In this document: positions 30,401 through 38,633 of the stretch, one piece after another
Layout of the letters: each line of letters opens with the position of its first letter
Position numbering within the stretch: the stretch's first letter is position 1
Source: Stutzerimonas stutzeri
GTDB taxonomy: Bacteria; Pseudomonadota; Gammaproteobacteria; Pseudomonadales; Pseudomonadaceae
Direction of reading: 5' to 3'
Assembly: GCA_002387205.1 (NCBI GenBank)
Contig: DGLA01000014.1
Span: forward strand, 14,293-78,292
Length of the DNA: 64,000 nucleotides
Position numbers and translations under genes: made by a program
Notes under the pieces: model-generated
What the model was told of the DNA's origin: nothing
Databases searched by the model: none
The model's input: the letters and a program-made list of their open reading frames with translations, nothing else

Positions 30401-30489
30401 AAGAACGCAAGTACGCCTCCGACCAGGCAGATCAGCACCAGTACCCAGATATTGACCGGCTTGCAGATGGCGTAACGCGCTAGATCCAT
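27418..30489 (-). CDS. RND efflux pump inner-membrane subunit (HAE1-type)
   Basis: A 1023-residue transporter with the standard 12-helix RND plan. TM1 is at ~12-30, a large periplasmic loop follows, then TM2-6 with the proton-relay segment IIAMGMLVDNAVVV, a cytoplasmic linker, TM7 at ~530, a second periplasmic loop and TM8-12. The cytoplasmic linker carries four tandem KGD triplets (about residues 492-503) encoded by 9-bp repeats. It is the second gene of an adaptor-pump-channel operon. Substrate not predictable; a detergent/biocide/drug exporter is likely. Confidence 0.93.
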   Translation of the reverse strand: MDLARYAICKPVNIWVLVLICLVGGVLAFFEMGRLEDPEFTIKEAIVTVQYPGATALEVEQEVTEPLESAIQELSEVKEIRSRSMIGLAEIRVEIQDRYSGEQLDQIWDQLRSKVEDARQQLPPGLDPPLVNDDFGDVYGIFFALTGDGLTLEELHEVAKDLRRGLITADGVGQVELAGVREERILVEVDQARLAALRLSPQELVAALADADAAVEAGGVRAGEFFVHIRPTGAFDSLDALRALPVGQGQQSVDLGSIATLKREYAERPRQIIRHNGEPALTIGISGVSGSNIVEVGRSVEAELESMQHLMPLGAELHPLYQQHSIVNESVNSFALNVFLSVAIVVGVLCLAMGVRAGAIIGAVLFLTVLGTLLLMWIGGIELERISLGALIIAMGMLVDNAVVVCDGMLIEKQRGKSILEASRKTLQQTQWSLLGATIIGILAFAGIGLSQDTTGEFLFSLFFVIAASLLLSWLLALLVVPLFGHYLLERKGDKGDKGDKGDNDTDPDDAYSGPIYNRYRRIVGVVLGRPWLTLGILVVLTVLSVLGFSRVPQSFFPPSSTPIFYVNLFLPQGTHILETSRTAEDVEGYLKQLDGVTDVSTFVGAGASRFMLTYAPEQPNPALMHFLVRTENAEVIADLVRQVNQTLPGRYPSADVAAAQFMFGPNAEAKLEARVSGPDIDELRRLSAEGQRILQEQGQVFNIRDDWRSPVPVLRPRLALDRLADAGLTRQQVAQALSVASEGQQVSVFRDQDELIPILLRATPEDRVEPGDLLQRLIWSPATRSYVPLAQVADGVEATTEESMIRRYGRERTIAVRAEPRDGENTNVAFERIRPLIESIELPIGYSLEWGGDHEQSSDAQQALASTLAVPYLAMVLVTVLLFAKVRQPLMIWLVVPMALCGVTLGLLLTGQPFGFMALLGLLSLTGMLIKNAVVLVDEIDRQITDEVPRLTAIVEASASRLRPVMMAAGTTVLGMVPLLFDPFFANMAVTIMGGLGFATLLTLLAVPCLYLLFMRVKPEET
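28981..29016. repeat. Four tandem 9-bp repeats inside the RND pump gene
   Basis: Perfect GTCGCCCTT x4 on the + strand, encoding (KGD)4 in the cytoplasmic linker of the pump. The unit is a multiple of three, so copy changes would lengthen or shorten the loop without frameshift. Confidence 0.95.
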
Positions 30490-30493
30490 CCGT

Positions 30494-31576
30494 TTACTTC
30501 CGCCGTTCGGCTTTGATCGGCTGGCCTTCCGACAGCTTGCTGCCGCCCGCCACCACCACCAGCATGTCGTTGTTCAGCTCGCCGCTGACCACTGCGTGAT
30601 TGTTTTCGATGCGCTCGAGCTGCAAGTCCTGGCGCTGGGCATGGCCGTCCACCGCCAACCAGAGGTAATGGCTGCCGTTCGGCGCTGTCTGCACGGCGTT
30701 GAGCGGCAGACGAAAGCGCTGCCGCGGATGGTCTTGCGGAGCAGGCGGGCGCTGCAGGCGAACCCGCATGGCCATTCCTGGCAGCAGGTTGTAGTCCGCC
30801 GGCGGCTCGCCCTGCAGGGTCAGATTGTAGGTGCGCGAGCCTTCGCGAGGCTGGGTGCTGTGTTCCTTGTAGGCCAGCGGCAGCGTCAGGTCGGCAATCA
30901 CCAGTTCGCCTTCGGCCTCCAATGTGCTGTTCAGGGGAATGCTCAGCGCCGCGCTCTCTGGCAGGTCGACCGTGACCTCGATGTGCTGATTGTTCTGCAG
31001 TTCCAGCACGGGCGAGCCCGTGGCAACCACCATGTCCGGCTCGACCAGCCGGCGCGCGACCACACCGTCGAACGGTGCCTCCAGCGTGCTGTGATTGATA
31101 TCGCGGAGGGCGCTGTCACGGGCGACCCGCGCCGCCACCACATTGGCCTGCAGCGGCTCGACCGCGGCGGGAGCGAGAATCCCTTCGGCCAAAAGGGCGC
31201 GCTTGCGGGTGAGATCCGCCTCCAGCTGGCGCAGTCGCGCTTCTGCTTCGCGCAGTTGCAGCTCGTAGTCGGTGTCGTCGAGCTTGGCCACCGGCTGACC
31301 TTTCTCAACGCGTTCGCCCTCGTCAACCAGGATGCGCTCGACACGGCCCGGCACCTGAAACGCCAGCTGCGTGCTGGTTACGCTTTCGACCACGCCGGGA
31401 AAACGCAGCGCCTCGGGGCCGTTATGGATGCGCTGCAGCGGCTCGACAAAGGCGACGCGTGGCGGGACTTGCGCAGGCTCCTTGTCCTCCGAGCAGCCAG
31501 ACAGGACCAGCAATAGGCACATCGATGCAGTAATACAGAAAGACCGTGAATGGCCTTTCGACGATAAAAGCGGCAT
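30494..31576 (-). CDS. RND efflux periplasmic adaptor (HlyD/MFP family lipoprotein)
   Basis: A 360-residue adaptor. The lipobox LVLSGCSE comes after a hydrophobic N-terminus. Then come a beta-barrel/lipoyl half (VPGRVERILVDEGERVEKGQPVAKLD), an alpha-hairpin coiled coil (~105-165), the second lipoyl half (LEAPFDGVVARRLVEPD) and membrane-proximal domains. First gene of the operon; the pump ATG follows its stop by 4 bp. No regulator is adjacent. Confidence 0.92.
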   Translation of the reverse strand: MPLLSSKGHSRSFCITASMCLLLVLSGCSEDKEPAQVPPRVAFVEPLQRIHNGPEALRFPGVVESVTSTQLAFQVPGRVERILVDEGERVEKGQPVAKLDDTDYELQLREAEARLRQLEADLTRKRALLAEGILAPAAVEPLQANVVAARVARDSALRDINHSTLEAPFDGVVARRLVEPDMVVATGSPVLELQNNQHIEVTVDLPESAALSIPLNSTLEAEGELVIADLTLPLAYKEHSTQPREGSRTYNLTLQGEPPADYNLLPGMAMRVRLQRPPAPQDHPRQRFRLPLNAVQTAPNGSHYLWLAVDGHAQRQDLQLERIENNHAVVSGELNNDMLVVVAGGSKLSEGQPIKAERRK

Positions 31577-31796
31577 CCATTCTCCTGGGCGATAAGGACG
31601 AGTAGGGCGTCGCGCGACGGTGCGAAATGCTGCGACAGATTCAATAGAACCCGCTCCGGCTCGGGAGTTCGGCCTATGCTGAAGTGACCCGCTGGTCAGC
31701 CGGTTTTGCCTGCGGCAACGGGGCTGCGGTCAATCTGCTGCCGATTGGGCGTATCATTGCCCGGCGTTCAAAATGTCAGTGCAGGAGAGAGTCGCA

Positions 31797-32264
31797 ATGC
31801 AAGGTCAGCCACAGGTCATCGAATATCTGAAAGAACTGCTGCGTGGGGAGCTGGCGGCGCGCGATCAGTATTTCCTGCACTCGCGGATGTATGCCGATTG
31901 GGGCTTCACCAAGCTCTACGAGCGCATCAATCACGAGATGGAAGAGGAAACCCAGCACGCCGACGCGCTGCTCAAACGCATCCTGTTCCTGGAAGGCACC
32001 CCGGACATGACGCCGGAAGCGATGCATCCCGGCCATACCGTCCCCGAGATGCTGCGTAGCGATCTGGCGCTCGAATACAAGGTCCGTGAAGCCTTGGCGA
32101 AGGGCATCACCCTGGCCGAGCAGCACAAGGACTATCAGACGCGGGACATCCTCGCGCTGCAGCTGATGGACACCGAAGAAGATCACGCCTACTGGCTGGA
32201 GCAGCAGCTCGGCATGATCGACCGCATCGGCTTGCAGAATTATCTGCAGTCGCAGGCTGGCTGA
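31797..32264 (+). CDS. ftnA: Bacterioferritin-family ferritin, FtnA type
   Basis: A 155-residue iron-storage four-helix bundle. Ferroxidase ligands are visible: Glu18 (GELAARDQYFLHS), Glu51, His54 (ETQHAD) and DTEEDHAYWLEQQLG. The haem-ligating Met52 of true bacterioferritins is Thr here. That is the state of the P. aeruginosa protein first called BfrA and later shown to be a ferritin (FtnA). ATG 31797 has AGGAGAG upstream. Annotation pipelines usually name it bacterioferritin. Confidence 0.9.
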   Translation: MQGQPQVIEYLKELLRGELAARDQYFLHSRMYADWGFTKLYERINHEMEEETQHADALLKRILFLEGTPDMTPEAMHPGHTVPEMLRSDLALEYKVREALAKGITLAEQHKDYQTRDILALQLMDTEEDHAYWLEQQLGMIDRIGLQNYLQSQAG

Positions 32265-32270
32265 CAGCAA

Positions 32271-32302
32271 GAGGCCAGGCGCAATGCCTGGCCTCGTTGT
32301 TT
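32271..32302 (+). terminator. Rho-independent terminator after ftnA
   Basis: GAGGCCAGGC-GCAAT-GCCTGGCCTC, a perfect 10-bp stem followed by GTTGTTT. It lies between ftnA and the convergent chemoreceptor gene. Confidence 0.8.
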
Positions 32303-32313
32303 CATGGCACCGG

Positions 32314-34236
32314 TCAGATGCGGAAGCGGCTGACCATGGTTTGCAGATGACTACCCAGACGTGCCAGCTCCACGCTCGACGCAGCGGTCTCTTCGCTGGC
32401 CGCGGCTGTTTGCTCTGACACGTCCCGCACGTTCACTACGCTCCGGCTGATTTCCTCGGCAACCGCACTCTGCTCTTCAGCGGCAGTGGCAATCTGCTGA
32501 TTCATGGCCTGGATGTTCGATACCGTGCTGGTGATGCGCGCAAGCGAGGTGCCGGCGCTGCGCGTCAGCTCGACGCTACTTTCGGTAAGGCTGCGGCTGT
32601 TCTGCATGATTGCCGATACCTGCTGTGTACCGTTCTGCAGGGCCGTGACCAGCCCTTCGATCTCCTCCGTCGATTTTTGCGTGCGTTGGGCCAGCCCGCG
32701 AACCTCGTCAGCGACCACAGCGAACCCCCGTCCAGCTTCGCCCGCGCGTGCCGCTTCGATGGCCGCATTAAGGGCCAGGAGATTGGTCTGTTCGGCCACT
32801 GCGCGAATTACGTTCATAACGCTGCCAATCTTGTCACTGTCGCTCTGCAGTGCCGTCATCGCCTCGGAAGATCGGATCACTTCGCTGGCCATGCGCTCGA
32901 TCTGCGCGACCACTTCGGCCACCACGCGATCACCCTCGCGCGCTTCACGGTCTGCGTCGGTGGCAGCTTGTGCTGCTAGTTCAGCGTTGCGCGCCACCTC
33001 CTGAACGGTCGCGGACATTTCATGCATAGCGGTGGCGACCTGATCAGTTTCTTCCTTCTGGCTATTCACTCCGGCGCTGGTCTGCATGGTGACCGCAGAA
33101 AGCTCCTCGGCTGCGCTGCTGATCTGGCTGACACCGTCCCGAATGCCGCCGATCAGCTCACGTAGGGTGGTGCCCATCTGCTGGATGCCCTTCTGCAGGG
33201 CGCCCAGTTCGTCGCGTCGTGTCACGGCCGTGGTGGCGGTCAGATCGCCGGAAGCGATGCGCTCGATGTCAGCCAGAGTGGTGCGCAGCGGGAGAATGAT
33301 CTGGCGTGTGATCAGCCAGGCCGCGACGATGCCGAGCAGCAAGGCGAGCACGGTGCTGATGATCAGGCGGTTGCCTGCTTTGCCGCTTTCAATATTCAAG
33401 CGATCCAGCTGGAACTGATACAGGGCGTCGCTGATGCGCACGATCTCCTTCTGCTGATCAGTCATCTCCTGGCGTGCCTTGGCGATTGCCTGGGTGGCGG
33501 TGACCAACGCTTCGATGGCGGTGCGGTATTGACCAAGCTCGGTCCGAATCTGGCTTATAGCATCGCGTTCACCGGCATCCAGAACGCTCCCGTTTCGCTC
33601 AAGCGTAGCCATGGCAGCGTCGAGTTGGCTGTAGACAGCCTTTACATTTTCGGTACTGGCGGAGGCGAGGTAGATGCGTAACAGATACTGTGCCTGCTTC
33701 ACTTCTTCCCGAATGCTGGTGATGGCCTGAAATTGCTCGAAGCGGCTTTCGTCGTACTCGGGCAATTGCAGTACTCGCGCATTGATGGCTCCGGTCAGGT
33801 CGCCCAACCTTACCGCTGCGGCATCAATGGAACGTTGGGATCCGTTGGCGACCACATAGGCCTGACGCATATCGTTGAGCGAGTGCTGGTACTGCTCGTT
33901 ATAGCCTGCCTGCTCCTTGAGCATCGCCACGTTGACTGGATTCTTGAAGCTATTAAGCAGCTTGGTCTGCTGGGCAAGGTAGATGCCCAGGTTCTTGTCC
34001 AGTCGCTCGGTGGATTCGGTATCACCATTGGCCAACATGAACTGCAGGCGTGCGATGCGAAGGCCGGTGAGGGTGTTGTTGAGGAGTGAGATTTCGGTCA
34101 TCCAGCCGCTGCGCTGGATTACGCTGCCCAGGCTACCCCAGCCGTTCCAGGCCAGGATCAGGGTGAGGATGAGAACCGCGCCGAAGCCCAAGGACAGCTT
34201 TCGGCTGACGCCAATGTTGCCAAACCAGTTATTCAT
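32314..34236 (-). CDS. Methyl-accepting chemotaxis protein with HBM-type sensor domain
   Basis: A 640-residue chemoreceptor. TM1 is at ~14-34 and is followed by a ~255-residue all-helical periplasmic region starting GSLGSVIQRSGWMTEISLLNNTLTGLRIARLQFMLANGD. This resembles the helical bimodular (HBM) domain of McpS-like receptors for organic acids. TM2 is at ~290-312, then HAMP, and the tip reads IRAVAEQTNLLALNAAIEAARAGEAGRGFAVVADEVR. A candidate FliA promoter lies 63 bp upstream. The ligand is a guess. Confidence 0.92.
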   Translation of the reverse strand: MNNWFGNIGVSRKLSLGFGAVLILTLILAWNGWGSLGSVIQRSGWMTEISLLNNTLTGLRIARLQFMLANGDTESTERLDKNLGIYLAQQTKLLNSFKNPVNVAMLKEQAGYNEQYQHSLNDMRQAYVVANGSQRSIDAAAVRLGDLTGAINARVLQLPEYDESRFEQFQAITSIREEVKQAQYLLRIYLASASTENVKAVYSQLDAAMATLERNGSVLDAGERDAISQIRTELGQYRTAIEALVTATQAIAKARQEMTDQQKEIVRISDALYQFQLDRLNIESGKAGNRLIISTVLALLLGIVAAWLITRQIILPLRTTLADIERIASGDLTATTAVTRRDELGALQKGIQQMGTTLRELIGGIRDGVSQISSAAEELSAVTMQTSAGVNSQKEETDQVATAMHEMSATVQEVARNAELAAQAATDADREAREGDRVVAEVVAQIERMASEVIRSSEAMTALQSDSDKIGSVMNVIRAVAEQTNLLALNAAIEAARAGEAGRGFAVVADEVRGLAQRTQKSTEEIEGLVTALQNGTQQVSAIMQNSRSLTESSVELTRSAGTSLARITSTVSNIQAMNQQIATAAEEQSAVAEEISRSVVNVRDVSEQTAAASEETAASSVELARLGSHLQTMVSRFRI

Positions 34237-34298
34237 TCAGGTTCCACTTGAAGGACGAGAGGAAGGCTGCGACGGTCCGTCGTCAGCTGAGCGTCCAT

Positions 34299-34325
34299 TT
34301 ATCGGCAGGTCTTTCAAGCAGTTAA
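34299..34325 (-). promoter_or_regulatory. Candidate FliA (sigma28) promoter of the HBM chemoreceptor
   Basis: On the minus strand a perfect GCCGATAA -10 element (34306-34299) is preceded after 11 bp by TTAACTGC (34325-34318), a weak -35. Typical of flagellar/chemotaxis genes. Confidence 0.5.
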
Positions 34326-34528
34326 GTGTGTTGAAGCTATGACGCCATAAAACCGACGAACGGCTGCGAGCCATTTGCAGCCTAGTGTCAGTCGCAGTTG
34401 TGATCGCCGATACCGAAGCGTTTTGCAACGTGAAATGTGTTCGAACCTGCGATCAATCGAGCCAACCATGAGCTCAACGGCAAAGCATCTGGCAACGCGA
34501 AATGCCGGGGGGCGTTATGCTTGTTGCG

Positions 34529-34966
34529 TTAAAGGGCGTCAGGGATTGATGTGGCTGGCTTGGATGAAGTGCAACAGCCGCCAGACTCGAGGTCCTTGAG
34601 GATCGGGCAGTCCGGGCGGTCATCGCCGTGGCAGGTATCGACCAGTTCCTGGAGCGTGTCGCGCAGGCCGACCAGTTCGGCAATTTTCTGATTGAGTTCA
34701 TCGATGTGCGCACCGGCCAGGGCCTTTACGTCGGCGCTGGCGCGGTGGCGGTCCTGCCAGAGCGTGAGCAGCTTGCTCACTTCCTCCAACGAGAAGCCCA
34801 TGTCCCGCGACCGTTTGATGAAGGCGAGGCGGTGCAGGTCTTCTTCGCCATAGTGGCGGTAACCATTGGCGCTGCGTCCGGCGGGGGAGATCAGGTCGAT
34901 GGACTCGTAGTAGCGAATCATCTTGGCCGACAATCCGCTTTTCTTTGCCGCTTGGCCAATGTTCAT
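34529..34966 (-). CDS. cueR: CueR, Cu(I)-responsive MerR-family regulator
   Basis: A 145-residue MerR-type regulator. The HTH is MNIGQAAKKSGLSAKMIRYYE, followed by a dimerisation helix and the metal loop with Cys112 and Cys120 (CHGDDRPDCPIL), at the same positions as E. coli CueR. The tail has an additional CC pair (131-132). It lies 62 bp downstream of copA on the same strand. Two CueR-type operators are seen in the copA/copZ region. Start has the usual family N-terminus. Confidence 0.95.
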   Translation of the reverse strand: MNIGQAAKKSGLSAKMIRYYESIDLISPAGRSANGYRHYGEEDLHRLAFIKRSRDMGFSLEEVSKLLTLWQDRHRASADVKALAGAHIDELNQKIAELVGLRDTLQELVDTCHGDDRPDCPILKDLESGGCCTSSKPATSIPDAL

Positions 34967-35027
34967 ACCGGATACCAGGGTTGTTCGAGGCTGTTTGCCA
35001 ACAGATCGGTGGGCATCGCTACGCTCC

Positions 35028-37409
35028 TTATTCCTTTGGCTTCCAGCGCTTGAGCAAGAGCGCGTTGCTGACCACGCTGACGCTGGAAAGCGCCATCGCC
35101 GCGCCTGCGAAAACCGGGCTGAGAAAACCGAAGGCCGCCAACGGAATGCCCACCAGGTTGTAGATGAAGGCCCAGAACAGGTTCTGCTGGATCTTGCGGT
35201 AGGTGCGGCGGCTGATCTCCAGGGCGGCGGGCACCAGGCGGGGATCGCCGCGCATCAGCGTGATGCCGGCGGCATGCATTGCCACATCGGTCCCGCCACC
35301 CATGGCGATGCCTACATCGGCGGCGGCCAGCGCTGGCGCATCGTTGATGCCGTCGCCGACCATGGCCACCACCGCGCCGTTCTTCTTCAGTTCAGCAACC
35401 GTGGCGGCCTTGTCGGCCGGCAGCACTTCGGCGTGAACGCTGTCGATCTGCAGCGCCTCGGCAACCACCCGGGCACTGCCGCGGTTGTCACCCGTGATCA
35501 GATGGCTGCTGATATGCCGCGCGTTGAGGGCTGCGATGGCTTCGGCGGCGCCGTCCTTGAGACGGTCGCCAAAGGCGAACAGGCCGAGCACGCGAGGCTG
35601 CGGTGCGGTCTCGATCAGCCAGGAGAGGGTGCGGCCTTCGCGTTCCCAGGCTTCGGCTTTATCGGCCAGCTCGCCCGGTTGCAGGCCGCTGTCATCCAGC
35701 AGTCTGCGATTACCCAGCGCCAGCGAGCGGGCATCGAGTTCGCCCGAGATGCCGCGCCCCGTCAATGACTGGCTGCGCTCGACGTCGGCAACGCTGACGC
35801 CCTGTTCCGCGCAGCGGTCGAGCACCGCCTGGGCGAGTGGATGTTCGCTGCCGCGTTGCAGTGCCCCGGCCTGTTGCAACAGTCTGGATTCGTCACCATC
35901 GACGGCGTGCAGATGGACGATACGTGGCTGGCCGGAGGTGAGTGTGCCGGTCTTGTCGAAGGCGACGGCGGTGACGGCATGGGCGACCTCCAGCGCCTCG
36001 GCGTCCTTGATCAGGATGCCGTGGCGTGCGGCGACGCCGGTGCCTGCCATGATCGCCGCGGGTGTGGCGAGGCCCAGGGCGCAAGGGCAGGCGATCACCA
36101 GTACGGCAACCGCGTTTATCAGTGCGACTTCAGCCGGAGCACCAGCAACCAGCCAACCGGCAAGCGTCAGCAGGGCAACGACCAGCACCGCCGGGACAAA
36201 CACCTGACTGACCTTGTCCACCAGCTTCTGGATGGGTGCCTTGGCCGCCTGGGCGTCTTCGACCAGCCGGATGATGCGCGCCAGTACCGTTTCGCCGCCC
36301 AGGGCCGTGGTGCGGACCAGCAACCGACCTTCGCCGTTGATCGCGCCACCAGTGATACGGTCGCCCGGCCCCTTGCTTACCGGCAGGCTTTCACCGCTGA
36401 TCAGGGCTTCGTCGGCCTGGCTCTCACCTTCGACCACTTCGCCGTCCACCGGGAAACGTTCGCCAGGCTTGACCAGCACCAGATCGCCCAGGCGCAGGGC
36501 GGCGATGGCAACGTCTTCTTCGCGGCCTTCGACCACGCGCACGGCGCGATCGGGCCGGAGCGCTTCCAGTGCGCGGATGGCAGCGCTGGTCTGGCGCTTG
36601 GCGCGGCTTTCCAGATACTTGCCCAGCAGGACCAGGGCGATCACCACCGCGGACGCTTCGAAATACAGGTGCGGCGTGCTGCCCGGCGCTGCAATCCACC
36701 ACTGATAGAGGCTCAGGCCATAGCCGGCGCTGGTGCCGATGGCGACCAGCAGGTCCATGTTGCCGGCACCGGCACGCACGGCTTTCCAGCCGGCCACGTA
36801 GAAGCGTGCACCGAGGATGAACTGTACGGGCGTGGCGAGCAGAAACTGCACCCAGGCTGGCAGCATCCAGTGCTGGCCAAGAAGGTCGCCAAACATCGGG
36901 ATCACCAGCGGCGCGGCCAGTAGCAACGCGGCAATCACTGCCCAGCGTTCACGGCGCAGACGGCTTTCGCTTCCACCAACGGCGGGCTCGCTGCCGCTGC
37001 TGGCTTTCGCTCCATAGCCCGCAGCCTCGACTGCCTCGACCAGTACCGCCGAGTCCACCGCGCCGAGAACCTCGATACGGGCGCGCTCGTTGGCCAGGTT
37101 CACCGATGCGCTGCGTACACCCGGCACTTTCAGTAGCGCTCGTTCGACGCGGCCAACGCAGCTGGCGCAGGTCATTCCTTCGATGGTCAATTCCAGGCTC
37201 TGTACCGGCACGCCGTAGCCTGCCTTTTCGACCGCCTCTACCAGCCCGGCAAGATCGGCATCGCTGGCTTCGACCCGGACCTGCTCGGCGGCAAGGTTCA
37301 CGGCCGCGGTGTCGACTCCGGGCACCTTCAGCAGGGCGCGCTCGACCCGACCGGCACAGCTGGCGCAGGTCATGCCCGTGATCGGCAAGGTGTAGGTTGC
37401 GCTGGTCAT
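35028..37409 (-). CDS. copA: Cu(I)-translocating P1B-type ATPase CopA
   Basis: A 793-residue copper exporter. Two N-terminal heavy-metal-associated domains carry GMTCASC (Cys15/18 and Cys81/84). Eight membrane helices follow, with the CPC ion motif (IACPCALGLATP), the phosphorylation motif FDKTGTLTSG and GDGINDAPAL. It moves cytosolic Cu(I) to the periplasm. ATG 37409 has AGGAGCG upstream. A CueR-type operator overlaps its promoter. Confidence 0.97.
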   Translation of the reverse strand: MTSATYTLPITGMTCASCAGRVERALLKVPGVDTAAVNLAAEQVRVEASDADLAGLVEAVEKAGYGVPVQSLELTIEGMTCASCVGRVERALLKVPGVRSASVNLANERARIEVLGAVDSAVLVEAVEAAGYGAKASSGSEPAVGGSESRLRRERWAVIAALLLAAPLVIPMFGDLLGQHWMLPAWVQFLLATPVQFILGARFYVAGWKAVRAGAGNMDLLVAIGTSAGYGLSLYQWWIAAPGSTPHLYFEASAVVIALVLLGKYLESRAKRQTSAAIRALEALRPDRAVRVVEGREEDVAIAALRLGDLVLVKPGERFPVDGEVVEGESQADEALISGESLPVSKGPGDRITGGAINGEGRLLVRTTALGGETVLARIIRLVEDAQAAKAPIQKLVDKVSQVFVPAVLVVALLTLAGWLVAGAPAEVALINAVAVLVIACPCALGLATPAAIMAGTGVAARHGILIKDAEALEVAHAVTAVAFDKTGTLTSGQPRIVHLHAVDGDESRLLQQAGALQRGSEHPLAQAVLDRCAEQGVSVADVERSQSLTGRGISGELDARSLALGNRRLLDDSGLQPGELADKAEAWEREGRTLSWLIETAPQPRVLGLFAFGDRLKDGAAEAIAALNARHISSHLITGDNRGSARVVAEALQIDSVHAEVLPADKAATVAELKKNGAVVAMVGDGINDAPALAAADVGIAMGGGTDVAMHAAGITLMRGDPRLVPAALEISRRTYRKIQQNLFWAFIYNLVGIPLAAFGFLSPVFAGAAMALSSVSVVSNALLLKRWKPKE

Positions 37410-37440
37410 GGTTCGCTCCTGAAGCGGCGGGTGTCGGTAG

Positions 37441-37471
37441 ATGCTCAACCTTTACCTCGTGGGAAGGTCAA
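37441..37471 (-). promoter_or_regulatory. CueR-type operator/promoter of copA
   Basis: On the minus strand TTGACC (37471-37466) and GAGCAT (37446-37441) are separated by the 19-bp spacer typical of MerR-family promoters. The spacer region holds the dyad ACCTT...AAGGT (37448-37468). Confidence 0.7.
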
Positions 37472-37501
37472 GTCTAGCTACAGGATGTCGCAGCTTGTCT
37501 A

Positions 37502-37532
37502 TTGACCCTTCCAGTGTGGCAAGGTTGAGCAT
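37502..37532 (+). promoter_or_regulatory. CueR-type operator/promoter of copZ
   Basis: TTGACC (37502-37507), 19-bp spacer with CTTCC...AAGGT, then GAGCAT (37527-37532). The -10 element and spacing are identical to the copA operator, which faces the other way 30 bp to the left. Confidence 0.65.
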
Positions 37533-37567
37533 GTTCCTGATGGCAACCAATCGACAGGAGGCTTCAA

Positions 37568-37759
37568 ATGCAAACCTTGAATGTGAAAGGCATGACCTGC
37601 AGTCATTGCGAGCGAGCCGTGACCCAGGCTATTCAGTCTCGTGATGCCGGGGCCAAGGTAGAAGTGGATCTCGAGGCGGGCGTCGTGCGCGTGGACGGTA
37701 GCCTGGACGAGGCCGAGATCCGGGAAGCGATCGAGGAAGAGGGTTATCAAGTGCAGTGA
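37568..37759 (+). CDS. copZ: Copper chaperone CopZ
   Basis: A 63-residue HMA-fold protein with the metal motif MTCSHC (Cys11, Cys14). It carries Cu(I) in the cytosol and delivers it to CopA. AGGAGG lies before the ATG. Divergent from copA, with its own CueR-type operator. Confidence 0.95.
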   Translation: MQTLNVKGMTCSHCERAVTQAIQSRDAGAKVEVDLEAGVVRVDGSLDEAEIREAIEEEGYQVQ

Positions 37760-37767
37760 CCAGGCAA

Positions 37768-37787
37768 GCGGCAGCATCTGCTGCCGC
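37768..37787. terminator. Hairpin between convergent copZ and tetR genes
   Basis: GCGGCAGCA-TC-TGCTGCCGC, perfect 9-bp arms, 8 bp after the copZ stop and 8 bp before the end of the TetR gene. No U-run. Confidence 0.5.
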
Positions 37788-37795
37788 ATAGCCAC

Positions 37796-38425
37796 TCAAG
37801 GGTTGGCGCTGTTGTCCCAGTCTTTCACCAGGCCGCGGAACACCGGGTCGATCAGCGCGGCGGTATCGACCTGGGGGTCGAACAGCGACTGATCGCGTGT
37901 CCAGTCGCTGAACAGCCCGACGATCAAGGCGTGCAATGTGCGCGCCGCCAGCCGCGGGGTGACGCCGGGCTGCAGGCTGCCCGCGGCGTTTTCGAGCAGT
38001 TTCTCGCAGAGCTCTATAAAGAGATTGATGAACGCGTGGTGCCGTTCTTCGGCCTCGCGCAGCTCGTCGGTGAACTCGCAGCGGTGCAGGAGAATGGTCA
38101 TGACGCGACGCTTCTGTTCGTCCCGGCCAAGCGCGCTGATGCCCTCGAGACACAGGTCGTAGAGGGTCCGCAAGGGTTGCTGCTGAGTGCAACTGCAAAG
38201 CCGTTCGGTCATCTGTTCGGGAGGCAGGCGAACCTGATTGAGCATTTCATGAAACAGATGCGCCTTGTTCTGGAAGTGCCAGTACACGGCTCCGCGCGTG
38301 ACGCCGGCATCGCGTGCGATCTGGTCAAGGCTGGTATGCGCCACACCCCTGTCGAGAAACAGTCGCTCGGCGGACGCGAGCAGGGCGACACGGGTTTTTT
38401 CGGCGTCTTCTTTGGTTCTTCGCAT
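37796..38425 (-). CDS. TetR family regulator (AcrR/TtgR-like)
   Basis: A 209-residue repressor with the HTH TSLDQIARDAGVTRGAVYWHFQNKAHLFHEM, the AcrR/TtgR/NalC pattern, and an all-helical ligand domain. It is divergent from a Bcr/CflA drug exporter, which is its likely target; the shared gap has a GTTTACA-N12-TGTAAC dyad. No RND operon is adjacent, although TtgR relatives usually control one. Confidence 0.88.
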   Translation of the reverse strand: MRRTKEDAEKTRVALLASAERLFLDRGVAHTSLDQIARDAGVTRGAVYWHFQNKAHLFHEMLNQVRLPPEQMTERLCSCTQQQPLRTLYDLCLEGISALGRDEQKRRVMTILLHRCEFTDELREAEERHHAFINLFIELCEKLLENAAGSLQPGVTPRLAARTLHALIVGLFSDWTRDQSLFDPQVDTAALIDPVFRGLVKDWDNSANP

Positions 38426-38516
38426 GAGTGAGCTACGGCAGCCTCGCGCTGCATTGAGAATGGCCCCTACGGGCGGGCTATGCGGAGTTCATCCTTCAAC
38501 ATCTGCAACTTTGGAT

Positions 38517-38541
38517 GTTTACAATCGTCTGTGTATGTAAC
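38517..38541. promoter_or_regulatory. Candidate TetR operator
   Basis: The dyad GTTTACA (38517-38523) / TGTAAC (38536-38541) lies between the TetR gene and the Bcr/CflA gene. It resembles TtgR/AcrR-type operators, which contain TTTACA half-sites. Confidence 0.45.
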
Positions 38542-38633
38542 AGCATCTCAGCTTCTCTGTAAACGTTCGATGTCGGCGGCAGCTCTGCTGCGTGTCGATG
38601 CGTCGGCTTTTTCCGCTGCCCGAGTTTTTACCC

